From NCBI RefSeq assembly GCF_005222675.1, contig NZ_STGE01000068.1, positions 1-64,000 of the forward strand: a stretch of DNA of 64,000 bases, written 5' to 3'. The stretch comes from Mycolicibacterium sp. CR10 (GTDB lineage Bacteria; Actinomycetota; Actinomycetes; Mycobacteriales; Mycobacteriaceae). Under the pieces are notes generated by a model, which did not search any database, had not been told where the DNA came from, and was given only the letters and a program-made list of their open reading frames with translations. The first letter of the stretch is position 1; each line of letters starts with the position of its first letter. Of this stretch, positions 56,679 through 64,000 are shown one piece after another. The position numbers and the translations under genes were made by a program.

Positions 56679-58598
56679 TCAACCCGACGAGGCGAGTCGG
56701 TCCAGCCGCCATTCCCCGTCGCCGACGAGTTCCAGCCGCCGGTTGTGGAACTGACGCACCGACGCGCGGTGGCTCACGCTGACGACGACGGTCTCGGGCA
56801 GCTCGGTCCGCAGCACCCGGTAGAGCATCTCCTCCAGGCCCTCGTCCATCGCCGACGTCGTCTCATCGAGGAACACCGCAGCGGGCCGACTCAACAGGAT
56901 GCGGGCGAACGCGATCCGCTGCTGCTCGCCGACCGAGAGCATCTTCGTCCACTCCTGGACATCGTTGAGTCGAATCACGAGGTGCGACAACGCAACATCG
57001 AGAAGTGCCTTCTGAATCGTCCTGTCGTCGACGGAGCCCGGCTCGAGGGGATAGGACGCCACCGTCCGGAGATCGCCGATCGGTAGGTAGGGCAGTTGGG
57101 GAACGAACATCACCTCGTCGCGGCCGTGGGGGAGTCGCACGTGCCCCGACGCGAACGGCCACAGCCCCGCCAAACTCTGCAGCAGAACCGATTTACCGAT
57201 ACCCGACGGGCCGGTGATGAGCAGCGTCTCGCCGGGCTCCGCATGGACGTCGAGTACGCGGACCAGCGCCGTACCGTCCGGTCTGCGGACGTCCACGCCC
57301 TCGATGTCGAGCGCGCCGTCCGTCGACTCCCCGATGTGCACGGCGGTGAAATTGCCGGCACGCGCGTTCTGGTCGGCCAGCCCGTCGAGACGGATGATCG
57401 CCGCGCGGTAACTCGCGAACTGGTCATAGGCGTTGCGGAAGAACGACAGCGAGTCATGGATCGCGCCGAATGCGTTGGAGGACTGGAAGACATCGCCGAA
57501 GGAGATCTGCCGCGCGAACAGGCCTTGGGCCTGCACCAGCCATGGGAGCGGGTTGATCACCTGGCTCATCGAGACGTTCCACCCGAAGAACAGCATCATG
57601 CGACTCAGCCAGCCGCGATAGTTGACCATCACCGAGTCCAACCGCGCCTTGAGCAGCGACTGTTCGGCGGACTCGCCGCGGTAGAGCCCGATGGCCGCAC
57701 CGGCATCCCGGACCCGCACCAGGGCGTAGCGAAAACCGGCGTTGCGCAACTCATTGAGGTAACTGAGCCGGATGAGCGGGCGGCCGATGGCGAACGCGAT
57801 GACGGTGGCCACCGCGACATAGGCAAGCACGATCCAGAACAGGGCCTTGGGCAGCGTGAGACCGCCGAGCGTCACCGGCCCCGACAGGCGCCACAAAATC
57901 GCGCCGAACGACAACACCGACAGCACCGCCTGCACCGCGCCGAACAGCAAGGTGTCGCCCGAGTTGTAGATCGGGTTGTTCGTGTCCCCGCCGACGCCGG
58001 TGGTGAACACGTCGATGTCCTGCTGGATGCGCTGGTCCGGGTTGTCGATGGGCCTGCCCGAGAACTGCGCCCGGAAGTAGGCGAGATCTCCCAGCCAGTC
58101 GTCGATGAAGCGGTGGCTCAACCAGATTCGCCACCGCATGATGAACCGCTGGGTGATGTACATGTCGAGCAGCAGGCGGACGATGAAGAAGACCGCGAGC
58201 ACGGCGAAGACCACCATCGTCGCCCAGAAGCCCGCGATGCCGCTCTGCCTGCCCGCGCCCCCGTCGGTCGCAGCGCCCTCGAACGCGACCTGTACGGCGG
58301 TGAACAGATCGTTGACGTAATAGGTCAGTAGGACGTTGATACGCACCGAGACGATCACCGACAGCAACAGCACTGCGAGCAGAAGCCACACCGTCACGCT
58401 CTGCCGACCGATGAAGTAATCGCCTGTGACGCGCCAGAATTGGCGGCCCCACTCGGTGAACCGCGCGACCGCGACGAGAATCACACACAGACAGATCACC
58501 GACAACACGAACGCCGTGGCGACCCAGATCGTCGAACTGAGGAACTCGCGACTCCAGTCGATGGACGGCTCGAACGTCCCGGTGTTCACGGTGTCCAC
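56679..58598 (-). CDS. bacA: BacA/SbmA-type ABC transporter (Rv1819c-like)
   Basis: A 639-residue paralogue of the preceding transporter with the same layout. It has the membrane domain with GRQFWRVTGDYFIG and NPDQRIQQDIDVFT, Walker A GPSGIGKSV, signature LSVGEQQR and Walker B AVFLDET. Rv1819c, a multisolute importer for cobalamin and bleomycin, has the same length, from memory. The GTG at 58598 has GGAGG 10 nt upstream. The 45-bp gap to the next copy suggests one transcript. Confidence 0.88.
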   Translation of the reverse strand: MDTVNTGTFEPSIDWSREFLSSTIWVATAFVLSVICLCVILVAVARFTEWGRQFWRVTGDYFIGRQSVTVWLLLAVLLLSVIVSVRINVLLTYYVNDLFTAVQVAFEGAATDGGAGRQSGIAGFWATMVVFAVLAVFFIVRLLLDMYITQRFIMRWRIWLSHRFIDDWLGDLAYFRAQFSGRPIDNPDQRIQQDIDVFTTGVGGDTNNPIYNSGDTLLFGAVQAVLSVLSFGAILWRLSGPVTLGGLTLPKALFWIVLAYVAVATVIAFAIGRPLIRLSYLNELRNAGFRYALVRVRDAGAAIGLYRGESAEQSLLKARLDSVMVNYRGWLSRMMLFFGWNVSMSQVINPLPWLVQAQGLFARQISFGDVFQSSNAFGAIHDSLSFFRNAYDQFASYRAAIIRLDGLADQNARAGNFTAVHIGESTDGALDIEGVDVRRPDGTALVRVLDVHAEPGETLLITGPSGIGKSVLLQSLAGLWPFASGHVRLPHGRDEVMFVPQLPYLPIGDLRTVASYPLEPGSVDDRTIQKALLDVALSHLVIRLNDVQEWTKMLSVGEQQRIAFARILLSRPAAVFLDETTSAMDEGLEEMLYRVLRTELPETVVVSVSHRASVRQFHNRRLELVGDGEWRLDRLASSG

Positions 58599-58697
58599 CC
58601 GCCTGCCACCTCCCCGTCCCGCGCACGCCCGCCTGCGGCGAAGTTACCGCAGCGTGCCGGGGCCTCCGGGGTGCCACCCCGCGGGGCCTGCCTCCGG

Positions 58698-60341
58698 CTA
58701 CGCGAAGGTCGTCCGCAACGCCGCCACCACACCCACGGGGTCCAGGGCCGTGCCGGTCTGCGCGTAGGCCAGATACCCGTCGGGCCGCACCAGGAAGGCC
58801 GCCGCGCCGGTCGCCTCATAGGCGCGGGCGAATTCCCCGTCCCCGTCACCGATCAGCGGCAAGACGGTCGCGACGGCGTCCGCACGCTGAGCCGCGATCA
58901 GGTAGACGTTCAGCTCGCCGTGTGCCGCCTCGACCGCAGCGGCTGCGGCGGCCTCGAACCCCGCAACATCCTCATCGCACCCGGTGTCGCCCGCGTACAA
59001 CAGCAAGGTGTGCTCACGGGCGCTCAGCAGCGAGAACAGCCGGATCGGCGCGGTCACCACCTCGCGGGTCAGCCCACGCGCGTCGGGCGCACGCTTCCCG
59101 GCGGCCACTGATCCAGAGGTCGATCCAGACGTCACGATCGGGGAACCCGCGTAATCGATCAGCAGCTGCGCCTCACGGCGGATGACGAAGTCGGGATCAG
59201 AGGAATCCGCACCGATGCCCTCCCGCGCGCTGCGCACCGTACGGCCCACGACCTCTTCGCCGACCGGCCGACGTTCGGCGTCATAGCTGTCCAGAAGTCC
59301 CGCGGCGGCGACCCCCGACACCGCCATCGCCAGCTTCCACGCCAGATTGTGGGCATCCTGGATCCCGGTGTTCATCCCCTGCGCGCCGGTCGGTGGGTGG
59401 ATGTGCGCCGCGTCGCCGGCGACGAACACCCGAGGAGACCCGTCGGGCAGGCCGTAACGGTTGACGATGCGGTGACTGATCCGGAACACCGACGACCACC
59501 GCAGAGTGCGGGCAACGGTCGGTTCGGGGGCGAGCCGATCGATCACTGCCTGGATGTGGTGCAGCTCGGGTGCACGGCCGCTCGAGAAGCCGTGTGCCAC
59601 CCCATCGGCCGCGACGCCGTCGCCGCTCAGCTCGTCGGGCACCAGCATGGACATCCGATAGCGGCCACGGCCCGGAAGCGGAATACACACGAGCAGATCG
59701 TCGGTCTCGCCATCGGTCTGGTGCATCGACCGGATGCCGTAGCCACGGGGCATCGACCAGTCGACCTCGACGTCGCCGAGCATGTACTGCTCCTCGAACG
59801 CCGCGCCCTCGAACGTCAGCCCGAGCGTCTTGCGCACGATGCTGTGTGCCCCGTCGGCGCCGATGAGGTAGCCGGCGCGCACCGTCTGGTCACCGCGCTC
59901 CGACGACAGCGTTGCCGTCACCCCGTCGGCGTCGTGTTCGAATCCGGTCAGCCGGACGCCCCGCTGGACCTGCACGCCACGCAGGGCGAGTTCCTCGCGC
60001 AGGATGCGTTCGGTCTCGTACTGCGGGATCGAGAAGAACGAGAACGGGACATCGGCGGGCACGGGGAATTCCATGCGCGCCACTTCATGCCCGTTGACGT
60101 ACACGATCTGGCCGTTCATCCTGGTGCCCGCGTCAAGGATGCGACCCAACACCCCCATGCCTTCGAAGATCTCCAGCGTGCGCGGTTGCACGCCAACCGC
60201 TTTGGCGTAGAGCGGGGGATCGAGCAGCGGATCGACGATCCGGCAGCCGATGCCGTGGCGGGACAGTTCGATGGCTGCGGTCAGACCGATGGGGCCGGCA
60301 CCGGCGATCAGGACAGGAGTGTCGGGGGTATCCAGGCTCAC
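58698..60341 (-). CDS. FAD-dependent aromatic-hydroxylase-like monooxygenase
   Basis: A 547-residue class A flavin monooxygenase of the PheA/TfdB or rifampicin-monooxygenase group. The FAD motif is VLIAGAGPIGLTAAIEL near residue 9. The DG motif is YLIGADGAHSIVRKTLG near 155. The GD motif is RVFVAGDAAHIHPPTGAQGMNTGIQDAHNLAWKL near 290. A thioredoxin-like C-terminal domain follows. It lies where M. tuberculosis has ilvG. The GTG at 60341 is used; the open frame further upstream is antisense to secA2. Confidence 0.9.
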   Translation of the reverse strand: MSLDTPDTPVLIAGAGPIGLTAAIELSRHGIGCRIVDPLLDPPLYAKAVGVQPRTLEIFEGMGVLGRILDAGTRMNGQIVYVNGHEVARMEFPVPADVPFSFFSIPQYETERILREELALRGVQVQRGVRLTGFEHDADGVTATLSSERGDQTVRAGYLIGADGAHSIVRKTLGLTFEGAAFEEQYMLGDVEVDWSMPRGYGIRSMHQTDGETDDLLVCIPLPGRGRYRMSMLVPDELSGDGVAADGVAHGFSSGRAPELHHIQAVIDRLAPEPTVARTLRWSSVFRISHRIVNRYGLPDGSPRVFVAGDAAHIHPPTGAQGMNTGIQDAHNLAWKLAMAVSGVAAAGLLDSYDAERRPVGEEVVGRTVRSAREGIGADSSDPDFVIRREAQLLIDYAGSPIVTSGSTSGSVAAGKRAPDARGLTREVVTAPIRLFSLLSAREHTLLLYAGDTGCDEDVAGFEAAAAAAVEAAHGELNVYLIAAQRADAVATVLPLIGDGDGEFARAYEATGAAAFLVRPDGYLAYAQTGTALDPVGVVAALRTTFA

Positions 60342-60434
60342 CCCGGTGAGTATGGCGTCTCTGGCCGCGCGAGCGGGGCTGTCCGTGCCGACACGCCCGC
60401 TCGGCCTCCGAGAAAGGCTCTGACCCGGGCCGCG

Positions 60435-60440
60435 TACCGT
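60435..60440 (+). promoter_or_regulatory. Leaderless -10 of secA2
   Basis: TACCGT ends 6 nt before the GTG at 60447. Confidence 0.45.
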
Positions 60441-60446
60441 AAACGT

Positions 60447-62795
60447 GTGGCTCGAACCTCTTCGAAGACTTCGCCGAAACCCCGGACGGGGCGGCTGTCC
60501 AACCGTTTCTGGAAGCTGCTCGGCGCGAGCACGGACAAGGATCAGACGCAGTCGATGGGCCTGGTGGAGCGGTCCGCCGAGTTCGACACCAAGGCCGCCG
60601 AACTCGACGACGAGCAGCTGCGCAAGGCGGCACAACTCCTCGAGCTCGAAGACCTCGCCGACGCGGCCGACGTTCCCCAGTTCCTGGCGATCGCCCGGGA
60701 GGCCGCCGAGCGCACCACCACGCTGCGCCCCTTCGATGTGCAGCTGCAGGCGGCGCTGCGGATGCTGGCCGGCGACGTCGTCGAGATGGCCACCGGTGAG
60801 GGCAAGACCCTCGCGGGCGCGATCGCGGCTGCCGGATACGCCCTCGCCGGTCGCAGCGTGCACGTCATCACCATCAACGACTACCTGGCCCGCCGCGACG
60901 CCGAATGGATGGCCCCGCTGATCGAGGCGATGGGACTCACGGTCGGCTGGATCACCGCCGACTCCACGGCCGCCCAGCGCCGCGAGGCCTACCAGTGCGA
61001 CGTCACGTACGCCTCGGTCAACGAGATCGGCTTCGACGTGCTGCGCGACCAGCTGGTGACCGACGTCGACGACCTGGTGTCCCCGAACCCCGACGTGGCG
61101 TTGATCGACGAAGCCGACTCCGTCCTTGTCGACGAGGCGCTGGTGCCGCTGGTGTTGGCGGGCACCAGCCATCGGGAGACGCCCCGCGTCGAGCTGATCC
61201 GGCTGGTCGGGGAGCTCACCGAGGGCAAGGACTTCGCTACTGACAGTGACAGCCGTAACGTGCACCTCACCGAGGCGGGCGCCCAGAAGGTCGAGGCGAA
61301 ACTCGGCGGCATCGATCTGTACTCCGAGGAGCACGTCGCCACCACGCTCACCGAGATCAACGTGGCGCTGCACGCCCACGTCCTGCTGCAGCGCGACGTC
61401 CACTACATCGTGCGCGACAACGCGGTGCACCTCATCAACGCCTCCCGCGGTCGCATCGCGACGCTGCAGCGCTGGCCCGACGGTCTGCAGGCCGCCGTGG
61501 AGGCCAAGGAGGGCATCGAGACCACCGAGACCGGCGAGGTGCTCGACACCATCACGGTGCAGGCCTTGATCAACCGCTATCCCCGGGTCTGCGGGATGAC
61601 CGGCACCGCATTGGCGGCCGGTGAACAGCTGCGCCAGTTCTACAAGCTCGGCGTCTCGCTGATCGCACCCAACGCCCCCAACATCCGCGAGGACGAGACC
61701 GACCGGGTGTACGTCACCGTCGCCGCCAAGAACGACGGCATCGCCGAACACATCGCCGCGGTCCACGAGACCGGTCAGCCGGTGCTCGTCGGTACCCGCG
61801 ACGTCGCCGAGTCCGAGGAACTGCATGCGCGTCTGGTGAAGGCCGGCGTGCCCGCGGTCGTTCTGAACGCCAAGAACGACGCCGAGGAGGCGGCCGTCAT
61901 CGCTGAGGCGGGAAAGCTGGGCGCGGTGACGGTGTCCACGCAGATGGCGGGCCGCGGCACCGACATCCGGCTGGGCGGATCCGACGAGGCCAGCCACGAC
62001 GCCGTCGCCGAGCTCGGCGGGCTCCACGTCATCGGCACCGGCCGCCACCACACCGAACGGCTCGACAATCAGCTGCGGGGCCGCGCCGGGCGCCAGGGTG
62101 ACCCCGGCTCGTCGATCTTCTTCTCCAGCTGGGAGGACGACGTCGTGACGGCGCACCTCGAGGCCAACAAGCTGCCGCTGGACTGCGACGAGGACGGCCG
62201 GGTGCTGAGCCCGAGGGCGGCGAGCCTGCTCGAACACGCCCAGCGGATCGCCGAGGGTCGGCTGCTCGAAGTGCACGCCACCACCTGGCGTTACAACCAG
62301 CTGACGGCCCAGCAGCGCGCAATCCTCGTCGAGCGCCGGGACACGCTGCTGCGCACCACGACCGCGCGCGACGAGCTGGCCGCGCTGTCCCCGACGCGGT
62401 ACGAGGAGCTCAGCGAGCAACTCGGCGCCGACAGCGACGAGAAGCTGGAGAAGATCTGCCGGTTGATCATGCTGTACCACCTCGACCGCGGCTGGACCGA
62501 ACACCTGGCGTACCTGGCCGACATCCGCGAGAGCATCCACCTGCGCGCGCTCGGCCGGCAGAACCCGCTGGACGAATTCCACCGGATGGCCGTCGACGCC
62601 TTCGCCTCGCTGGCCGCGGACGCCATCGAGGCGGCACAGCAGACGTTCGACACCGCGCCGTCGATCGAGGACGAGCAGGGTGTCGATCTGTCCAAGCTGG
62701 CCCGGCCGACCTCGACGTGGACCTACATGGTCCACGACAATCCGCTGGCCGACGACGCGATGTCGGCGCTGAGTCTTCCCGGCGTGTTCCGCTAG
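60447..62795 (+). CDS. secA2: Accessory preprotein translocase ATPase SecA2
   Basis: A 782-residue SecA, shorter than the housekeeping SecA1 of about 950 residues, as expected for mycobacterial SecA2. Walker A is MATGEGKTLAG near residue 114. The VALIDEADSVLVDEA segment near 215 is Walker B. The helicase motif STQMAGRGTDIRLGG near 500 and the GRAGRQGDPGSS motif are intact. The C-terminal zinc and SecB-binding tail is absent. It exports a subset of envelope and virulence proteins with SecYEG. It begins the secA2-pgsA2-DUF881 group. Confidence 0.95.
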   Translation: MARTSSKTSPKPRTGRLSNRFWKLLGASTDKDQTQSMGLVERSAEFDTKAAELDDEQLRKAAQLLELEDLADAADVPQFLAIAREAAERTTTLRPFDVQLQAALRMLAGDVVEMATGEGKTLAGAIAAAGYALAGRSVHVITINDYLARRDAEWMAPLIEAMGLTVGWITADSTAAQRREAYQCDVTYASVNEIGFDVLRDQLVTDVDDLVSPNPDVALIDEADSVLVDEALVPLVLAGTSHRETPRVELIRLVGELTEGKDFATDSDSRNVHLTEAGAQKVEAKLGGIDLYSEEHVATTLTEINVALHAHVLLQRDVHYIVRDNAVHLINASRGRIATLQRWPDGLQAAVEAKEGIETTETGEVLDTITVQALINRYPRVCGMTGTALAAGEQLRQFYKLGVSLIAPNAPNIREDETDRVYVTVAAKNDGIAEHIAAVHETGQPVLVGTRDVAESEELHARLVKAGVPAVVLNAKNDAEEAAVIAEAGKLGAVTVSTQMAGRGTDIRLGGSDEASHDAVAELGGLHVIGTGRHHTERLDNQLRGRAGRQGDPGSSIFFSSWEDDVVTAHLEANKLPLDCDEDGRVLSPRAASLLEHAQRIAEGRLLEVHATTWRYNQLTAQQRAILVERRDTLLRTTTARDELAALSPTRYEELSEQLGADSDEKLEKICRLIMLYHLDRGWTEHLAYLADIRESIHLRALGRQNPLDEFHRMAVDAFASLAADAIEAAQQTFDTAPSIEDEQGVDLSKLARPTSTWTYMVHDNPLADDAMSALSLPGVFR

Positions 62796-62798
62796 GTT
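62793..62798 (+). promoter_or_regulatory. Leaderless -10 of the pgsA2-like gene
   Basis: TAGGTT ends 7 nt before the ATG at 62806. Its TAG is the secA2 stop codon. Confidence 0.5.
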
Positions 62799-62805
62799 CT
62801 ACGGC

Positions 62806-63444
62806 ATGGCCGAGGCGGCGGAAGGCAACGCTGCAACCGAGGGACCGGTACCGCACTCCGTGTTGAACGATCGAGTGTTGACGGTGCCCAATGTGCTGTC
62901 GGCGATCCGTCTGGTGCTGGTCCCGGTCTTCTTGTACCTGCTGCTGGTGGCCGGCGCGACCGGTTGGGCCGTCGGCATCCTGATGTTCAGCGGGGCGTCC
63001 GACTGGGCGGACGGCAAGATCGCCCGCCTCTTCGACAACCAGTCCTCACGGCTGGGCGCGCTGCTCGACCCCGCGGTGGACCGGATCTACATGGTGATGG
63101 TCCCGGTCGCCATGGCCATCGCCGGTGTCATCCCGTGGTGGATCGTCGCGGTATTGCTGGGCCGAGATCTGGTGCTCGCCGGGACGCTACCGCTGTTGCG
63201 CCGTCGCGGGCTGACAGCGCTGCCCGTCACCTACATCGGCAAGGCGGCGACGTTCGCGCTGATGTCGGGTCTTCCGCTGGTACTGCTCGGGCAGTACGAC
63301 GCGCTGTGGGCGCGGGTTGTCCTGGCGTGTGGGTGGGGCTTTCTCCTCTGGGGCCTGGCCATGTATCTGTGGTCGGGGATCCTGTACCTGATCCAGGTGG
63401 TCATGGTGATGCGCACTATGCCTGCGAGGGCGCCCACCCCATGA
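62806..63444 (+). CDS. pgsA2: CDP-alcohol phosphatidyltransferase (PgsA2-like)
   Basis: A 212-residue membrane enzyme that joins CDP-diacylglycerol to an alcohol. The catalytic signature DG-x2-AR-x8-G-x3-D-x3-D runs from DGKIAR through LLDPAVD (about residues 68-90) and is complete. It has five to six membrane segments. The gene order matches Rv1822 (pgsA2), annotated as a phosphatidylglycerophosphate or cardiolipin synthase; the exact product is uncertain. Its stop overlaps the next start (ATGA). Confidence 0.9.
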   Translation: MAEAAEGNAATEGPVPHSVLNDRVLTVPNVLSAIRLVLVPVFLYLLLVAGATGWAVGILMFSGASDWADGKIARLFDNQSSRLGALLDPAVDRIYMVMVPVAMAIAGVIPWWIVAVLLGRDLVLAGTLPLLRRRGLTALPVTYIGKAATFALMSGLPLVLLGQYDALWARVVLACGWGFLLWGLAMYLWSGILYLIQVVMVMRTMPARAPTP

Positions 63445-64000
63445 GCGCGCTGGGGGGATACGACCCCACCTCGGGACGCAACACCCACGAGGCGGGCAGA
63501 CCGACACTGATCCCGGTGCCGTCGCTGCTGCGGTCGCTGCTGTCCGACCACCTCGACCCCGGCTACGCCGCCGCGGCCGCGGCGAAAACCCAGCGGGAGC
63601 GGAGCAAGCCTGCGGAGTGGACCTGGCAGGTGCTCGCCGCGGTGGTGGTGGCGGCAGTGTTCGCGTTTGCCTGGGCGCAGGCGCAGTCCACCGCGCCGGG
63701 AGTGCGTGAATCGCAGCAGGTGCTTGCGGGAAGCGTGCGCTCCGCCGAGACGAGCACCGGGGAGATCGGGGACCGGCGGGACCGTCTGTCGGCCGAGGTG
63801 GACACCGAACGCCGGCGCCGCCTCGAAGGCGACGCCACCGGCCGACAACTGCTCGCCGACCTCGACCAAGCCGACGCCACCGCCGCGGCCACGCCGGTGA
63901 TCGGGCCGGGATTGACCGTCACCGTCACCGATCCCGGGGCATCCCGCGACCTCACCGACGTGTCCAAGGAGCGGGTGGAGGGCAGCAGGCAGGTGATCCT
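63441..64000 (+). CDS. DUF881 family protein, cut by the window end
   Basis: The first 186 codons of a DUF881 protein (Rv1823-like). A cytoplasmic N-terminus of about 60 residues is followed by one membrane helix (VLAAVVVAAVFAFAWAQA), a charged coiled-coil-like stretch (about 90-130) and the start of the DUF881 domain (VIGPGLTVTVTDPG). The family usually lies near cell-division or secretion genes. The ATG at 63441 overlaps the pgsA2 stop. The 3' end lies outside the window. Confidence 0.85.
   Translation, partial: MSALGGYDPTSGRNTHEAGRPTLIPVPSLLRSLLSDHLDPGYAAAAAAKTQRERSKPAEWTWQVLAAVVVAAVFAFAWAQAQSTAPGVRESQQVLAGSVRSAETSTGEIGDRRDRLSAEVDTERRRRLEGDATGRQLLADLDQADATAAATPVIGPGLTVTVTDPGASRDLTDVSKERVEGSRQVI

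Noticed and set aside
58698..62735. A single minus-strand open frame of 1345 codons that would fuse a monooxygenase to a long upstream part
   Set aside because: The upstream two-thirds is the antisense of secA2, which has all SecA motifs. The monooxygenase begins at the GTG at 60341.

Overview
The window is GC-rich, gene-dense actinobacterial DNA. It almost certainly comes from a rapidly growing environmental mycobacterium (Mycolicibacterium/Mycobacterium). Evidence for this includes an mmpS-mmpL pair, an accessory SecA2 followed by a PgsA2-like synthase and a DUF881 protein, a LysM plus bulb-lectin protein, two P450s, F420-type LLM oxidoreductase, MpaB, DUF732 and PknH-sensor proteins, frequent GTG starts, ATGA/GTGA start-stop overlaps and many leaderless promoters. 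From memory, the right-hand 17 kb follows the M. tuberculosis order Rv1814 (erg3), Rv1815 (protease), Rv1816 (TetR), Rv1817 (flavoprotein), Rv1819c (bacA), Rv1821 (secA2), Rv1822 (pgsA2), Rv1823 (DUF881), with insertions.

Layout. 0.1-4.1 kb: a self-contained P450 operon (ferredoxin, ferredoxin reductase, P450, zinc alcohol dehydrogenase). 4.2-8.0 kb: membrane and hypothetical proteins, a phosphotransferase and a lipoprotein. 8.3-10.5 kb: monomeric isocitrate dehydrogenase. 10.6-16.1 kb: a DUF7159-like surface protein, an acyltransferase, Tex and a sensor-domain lipoprotein. 16.1-19.8 kb: a minimal ethanolamine operon (permease, EutB, EutC) behind a palindromic operator. 20.1-23.5 kb: a second DUF7159-like protein, an acyl-CoA-dehydrogenase-like flavoenzyme and two small secreted proteins. 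23.5-27.9 kb: mmpS-mmpL-DUF732-methyltransferase, translationally coupled over its first three genes. 28.2-33.4 kb: a second P450 with an SRPBCC protein, and small conserved or hydrolytic proteins. 33.5-38.7 kb: NUDIX, a kinase/LLM/SnoaL coupled operon, and a metal-dependent hydrolase/ferredoxin-reductase operon. 38.8-44.1 kb: a secreted protein, MalQ, and a divergent PLP decarboxylase/MFS pair. 44.1-49.9 kb: TetR/MpaB, carboxylesterase, sterol-desaturase-like enzyme and flavoprotein oxidase. 49.9-54.7 kb: LysM-lectin, secreted protease, nitroreductase/TetR, and a KstR-box operon of a VOC protein and a steroid-dehydrogenase-like flavoprotein. 54.7-64 kb: two tandem BacA/SbmA-type ABC transporters, a FAD monooxygenase, SecA2, PgsA2 and a DUF881 protein cut by the window end.

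Regulatory reading adds most of the novelty. Four envelope genes (both DUF7159-like genes, the LysM-lectin and the protease) share a GTAAC-N16-CGAT/CGTT promoter layout that resembles an alternative sigma factor (SigD-type) promoter. A perfect KstR-type box lies across the stop codon of a tetR gene. Several new inverted-repeat operators lie in divergent regions. At least twelve genes have a TANNNT -10 hexamer 6-7 nt before the start codon, so they are probably transcribed without a leader. In three of them the upstream gene's TAG stop is the first part of the next gene's -10 hexamer.
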